The translations under genes were made by a program, and so were the position numbers. DNA of 64,000 nucleotides from the NCBI RefSeq assembly GCF_018446385.1, contig NC_055998.1, forward strand, positions 74,146,744 to 74,210,743, in the 5' to 3' direction. This stretch comes from Zingiber officinale (Eukaryota; Streptophyta; Magnoliopsida; Zingiberales; Zingiberaceae). The notes under the pieces were generated by a model. It searched no databases and was not told where the DNA came from. It worked only from the letters and a program-made list of their open reading frames with translations. Below, in pieces: positions 60,902 to 64,000 of the stretch (positions are counted from its first letter, which is position 1; each line of letters opens with the position of its first letter).

Positions 60902-63900
60902 TGTTGGTGCAACATCCCTCAGGTCAAGGTTGACCTGGGTGACCAAGATGAGTCTTGGTTTGAGTTTAGATGTTTGACAATAAGAAATTGATTGAAGAAG
61001 AGTCAAGTAGGTCAACGTTGACCGGATACTTGACAGGGAAGTCCTGGTGAGTGAAGCCAGGCAGAAGGAAAACCCTAGTGAGTGAAGCTAGGTGAAAGTC
61101 CTAGTGAGTGAAACCGGTGAAAACCAGTGGAAAAAGCTGGTGAGTGAAGCCAGGCAGAGGAAAACCCTAGTGAGTGAAGCTGGGTGAAAGTCACTGGTGA
61201 AGCGGTGAAAGTCACGGTGTGAGTGAAGCCGGGCGAAGAAAACCCTAGTGAGTGAAGCTGGGTGAAAGTCCTAGTGAGTGAAGCTGGGTGAAAGTCTGGT
61301 GAGTGAAACCAAGTGAAAACCCTAGTGAGTGAAGCTGGGTGAAAGTCCCACGTGAGTGAAGCCGGAAGGAAAATCCTAGTGGTGAAGCTAGGTGAAAGTC
61401 ACGGTGAGTGAAGCGGTGAAAGTCCTGGTGAGTGAAGCCGAAGGAAAATCTGGTGAGTGAAGCTAGGTGAAAGTCCAGTGAGGAAGCCGGTGAAAGCCCT
61501 AGTGAGTGAAGCTGGCGGATGGAAAACCCTAGTGAGTGAAGCTGGGTGAAAGTCCCAGTGAGTGAAGCCGAGCAGGAAAATCCGGATGGATCAAGGATGA
61601 TCGGACATCCGGTGTTGGGAAGTCCAAGTAGGTCAAAGGATTGTTGGATACTTGGCACGAGGAAATCTCAGATGGGTCAAGGATTGACCGGACATTTGAT
61701 GGAAGTCCAAGTAGGTCAAGGGAGTGACCAGATACTTGGCATGAATAGAACGGTCTAAGTGGGTCAAAGGGAATGACGAGACACTTGCTGGGAAGTCCCA
61801 GCAGGTCACCGGTGTGACAGGATGCTATGCTGCATGTACCAACAGGTCAAGGTTGACCGGATGTTGGTTTGAGAGGCTTGGAACTTGGTTTTGGGCTAAA
61901 ACCAAGTGTTGGATCGATCGGTGGATCGATCCAGGAGCTGGATCGATCGGTGGATCGATCCAGGAGCTGGATCGATCCGTGGATCGATCCAGGATGTTCC
62001 AATCGATCGATGGATCGATTGGGACGCGGCTGCTTAGCGCGATAAGCGCTGGATCAATCCAAAGCAAAGGGCCGGATCGATCCGTGGATCGATCCAAAGC
62101 CTCCCCGATCGATTGGGAATATTCGAATCGATCGGGATCCGACCGTTGGCGTCGTTTATAGCTGCAGGCGTGTGATGGCTGCGGCATCTCTTCTCCGATT
62201 CACTCCAGATTTCTCGCCAGCTCCTCCACAGCACTCACAAAGCTCAGATCGCCAGTTCTTGAAGGATCTTGGAAGTTTTCCAAGTCAAGAGGCGGATCAA
62301 AGCCAAGAAGAGAAGCTAGGGTTAGGGTTTATACTCATTGTAAGCTTGTATTTCTTGTATCCTTTCCCTCTCTTCTTGTATTGAGTCTTGTAGGGCTTCT
62401 CCGCCCTTGGTAGTTACCATAAAGGAGAGTTTTATTTAGTGGAGGGTGTGTGTGTTGGTGTGGATCCTTGGATTAGTCACCTCTTGTGAGGTGGATACCA
62501 AGTAAACCAACCGTGTTAGCGTTGTTGTATTTGTTTCTGTATTTTCCGCTGCACATCTTTGAAGGAACAAGCAACGCGGAGCAACGAGCGAACGCGACGA
62601 GCTATTCACCCCCTCTCTAAAGGTATGCTCTTCACCGGAATCATCGCCGGAAGGGTCAAGCATATCAAGAAAAGCTAGAGGGTGAAGAAGTTGGAGCAAA
62701 TTCTTCAAGTTCAAGATTTTATCAAGCTCAACTTCAAGATGCAATTCCAAGATGGACTTGGATTTGACACAAGGGTGGCTCCACCATATTCATCTACAAG
62801 CTTCGATTCTTGGAAATCAAGAATCGAAAATTTTCTTATGATGGAGATAGAGCAATGGTTTGCTCTCATGGAAGGTTTTGAAGCTCCCACAAATTCCAAG
62901 GGCAAAGTACTCAAAAGGAGCAAGTGGAGCAAAGACCAAATCCAAAGATGTGAGGCCAATGACAAAGTGACCAAGCTTTTGGTCAATTTATTGCCAAGCA
63001 ACATCTTGGAACAAATTGGAGAGTTTGAAGATGCCAAGGAGCTTTGGAGCAAATTGGCAAGAATTCATGAGATCCCCTCCACTGTACCAAATCAAGGAGA
63101 ATTCAAAGAGGGCGACTCATTGGATCAAGACCAAGAGGAGGACTCCGAGGTTGAGAGATGCTCAACCTCCGAAGAAGAAGTTCAAGAGGAAGCTTCATCT
63201 TCAAGGGAATGCAACGAAGGGAACAAGGAGGGAGCACACTCCTTGTTTCATATTCAAGATGATGAAGCCTCCACCTCTGGGATTGAGGGGGAGCAATCCT
63301 TGGTGACGCCGGATCAAGATGAAGGAGAATCCTCTACATCCGGGTCAAGAGAAGAAGAGGATGAAGAAGCTTCTACCTCCACAAGTCAAGAAAAATCAAA
63401 TGGAGGAGAATCAAGATCGGATCAAGAGGAAGCTTCTACCTCCGGATCCAAAGGAAAAGCTGCCACCCCTACAAGCAAAGGTATAAATATTTCAATTAAT
63501 AATAAAAATCATATTATATGCTTTGAATGTAGGGAACATGGGCACTACAAGAGCAAGTGTCCCAACTTGGCCAAGAAGAAGGGCCAAGTGGCACAAAAGG
63601 GCAAGGAGAAGCCCAAGGAGACCATCCCCGGAATAAAAAGGAGCAAGGAGCACATTGTGTGCTTTTCTTGCAACCAAAAAGGGCATTACCGAAGTCAATG
63701 CCCCAAGGGGAAGAAGATGGTCAAGGCTCAAGGAGGCATTCGTCAAGGGGGAGCCTCCAAGGTAAAGAAGAAGGTAACATTTATTGAGCCTACCCCCTTA
63801 CATTATGGTAGAAAGCATGATAGTTCTAACTTTTATCATTTTAATGAAATTTACCATAAGAATAGAAAGCATGAGGGCTTTAAGGAAAAACATGTGGCCC

Positions 63901-64000
63901 TACATGCCAAAACTACCCAACCTAAGGTTAGGAAGGTAGATAGACACATGGGCGGGAACACTAAGGAAAATAGACACATGCCCAAGATCAAAAATGCTCA
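60902..64000 (+). mobile_element. Fossil Sirevirus-like LTR element D (runs off window)
   Basis: LTR-derived sequence about 60902-62630 starting TGTTGGTGCAACATCCC, then a gag-like region to the end of the window. It is the same family as element B; the gag parts are nearly identical base for base, including both zinc knuckles (CFECREHGHYKSKC near 63520-63560; CFSCNQKGHYRSQC near 63660-63700). The right part is outside the window. Broken. Confidence 0.8.
62680..64000 (+). CDS. Fossil gag region of element D (partial)
   Basis: Paralogue of the gag region of element B, with the same capsid-like segment, acidic Ser/Glu linker and two CCHC knuckles, then a Lys-rich part cut by the window end. Not whole as read. 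Near-identity to B indicates recent common ancestry or shared mobilisation. Confidence 0.7.

Overview
The window looks like nuclear DNA of a flowering plant. Multi-exon plant genes with GC-rich first exons and AT-rich introns sit in AT-rich, repeat-laden flanks, and the Sirevirus-type Ty1/copia LTR elements suggest a monocot. A ginger-order (Zingiberales) plant is my guess from the look of the LTR families; nothing in the window proves it.

Region 1 (1-19.6 kb) is a gene island. In order it holds an intronless RLP51/SNC2-like receptor-like protein (minus), head-to-head with a LIKE-COV membrane protein (plus, 7 exons). A PERK-type proline-rich receptor kinase (minus, 8 exons, last intron apparently GC-AG) and an ADNT1-type mitochondrial adenine nucleotide carrier (minus, 8 exons) follow. 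All four models keep frame across every junction I could place. The first 5 kb holds a CACTA-like terminus, a SINE with target duplications and small tandem repeats.

Region 2 (19.7-37.9 kb) is a tandem duplication of a roughly 2 kb unit carrying a tRNA-Lys(CTT) gene. Copy A gained a Tourist-like MITE, for which copy B still shows the empty site. Copy B was stretched to about 15 kb by a SINE (itself split by a hAT-like element), a GC-rich foldback element, and an 11.4 kb Mutator-like element (MULE). The MULE carries a decayed FAR1-type transposase, a reverse-strand gene with an RNase H1 N-terminal/viroplasmin-type domain, exon-like pieces of host genes (catalase, PLAC8, an AAA+ ATPase, and one unidentified) and a 2.56 kb solo LTR with a perfect 5 bp target duplication.

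Region 3 (38.3-41.8 kb) is an intact nodulin-like/NFD4-like major facilitator gene (minus, 2 exons). Region 4 (42.8-64 kb) is a nest of fossil Sirevirus-like LTR elements. At least five LTR families sit inside or against one another, the internal regions show only gag-like coding capacity, and no polymerase is seen.

The most unusual signal is in the LTRs of region 4. They are arrays of short inverted repeats whose stems differ from unit to unit while staying complementary. Many share a GGTCAA/TTGACC (W-box-like) inner pair. Each LTR family also carries its own perfect palindrome between this array and the TATA box.
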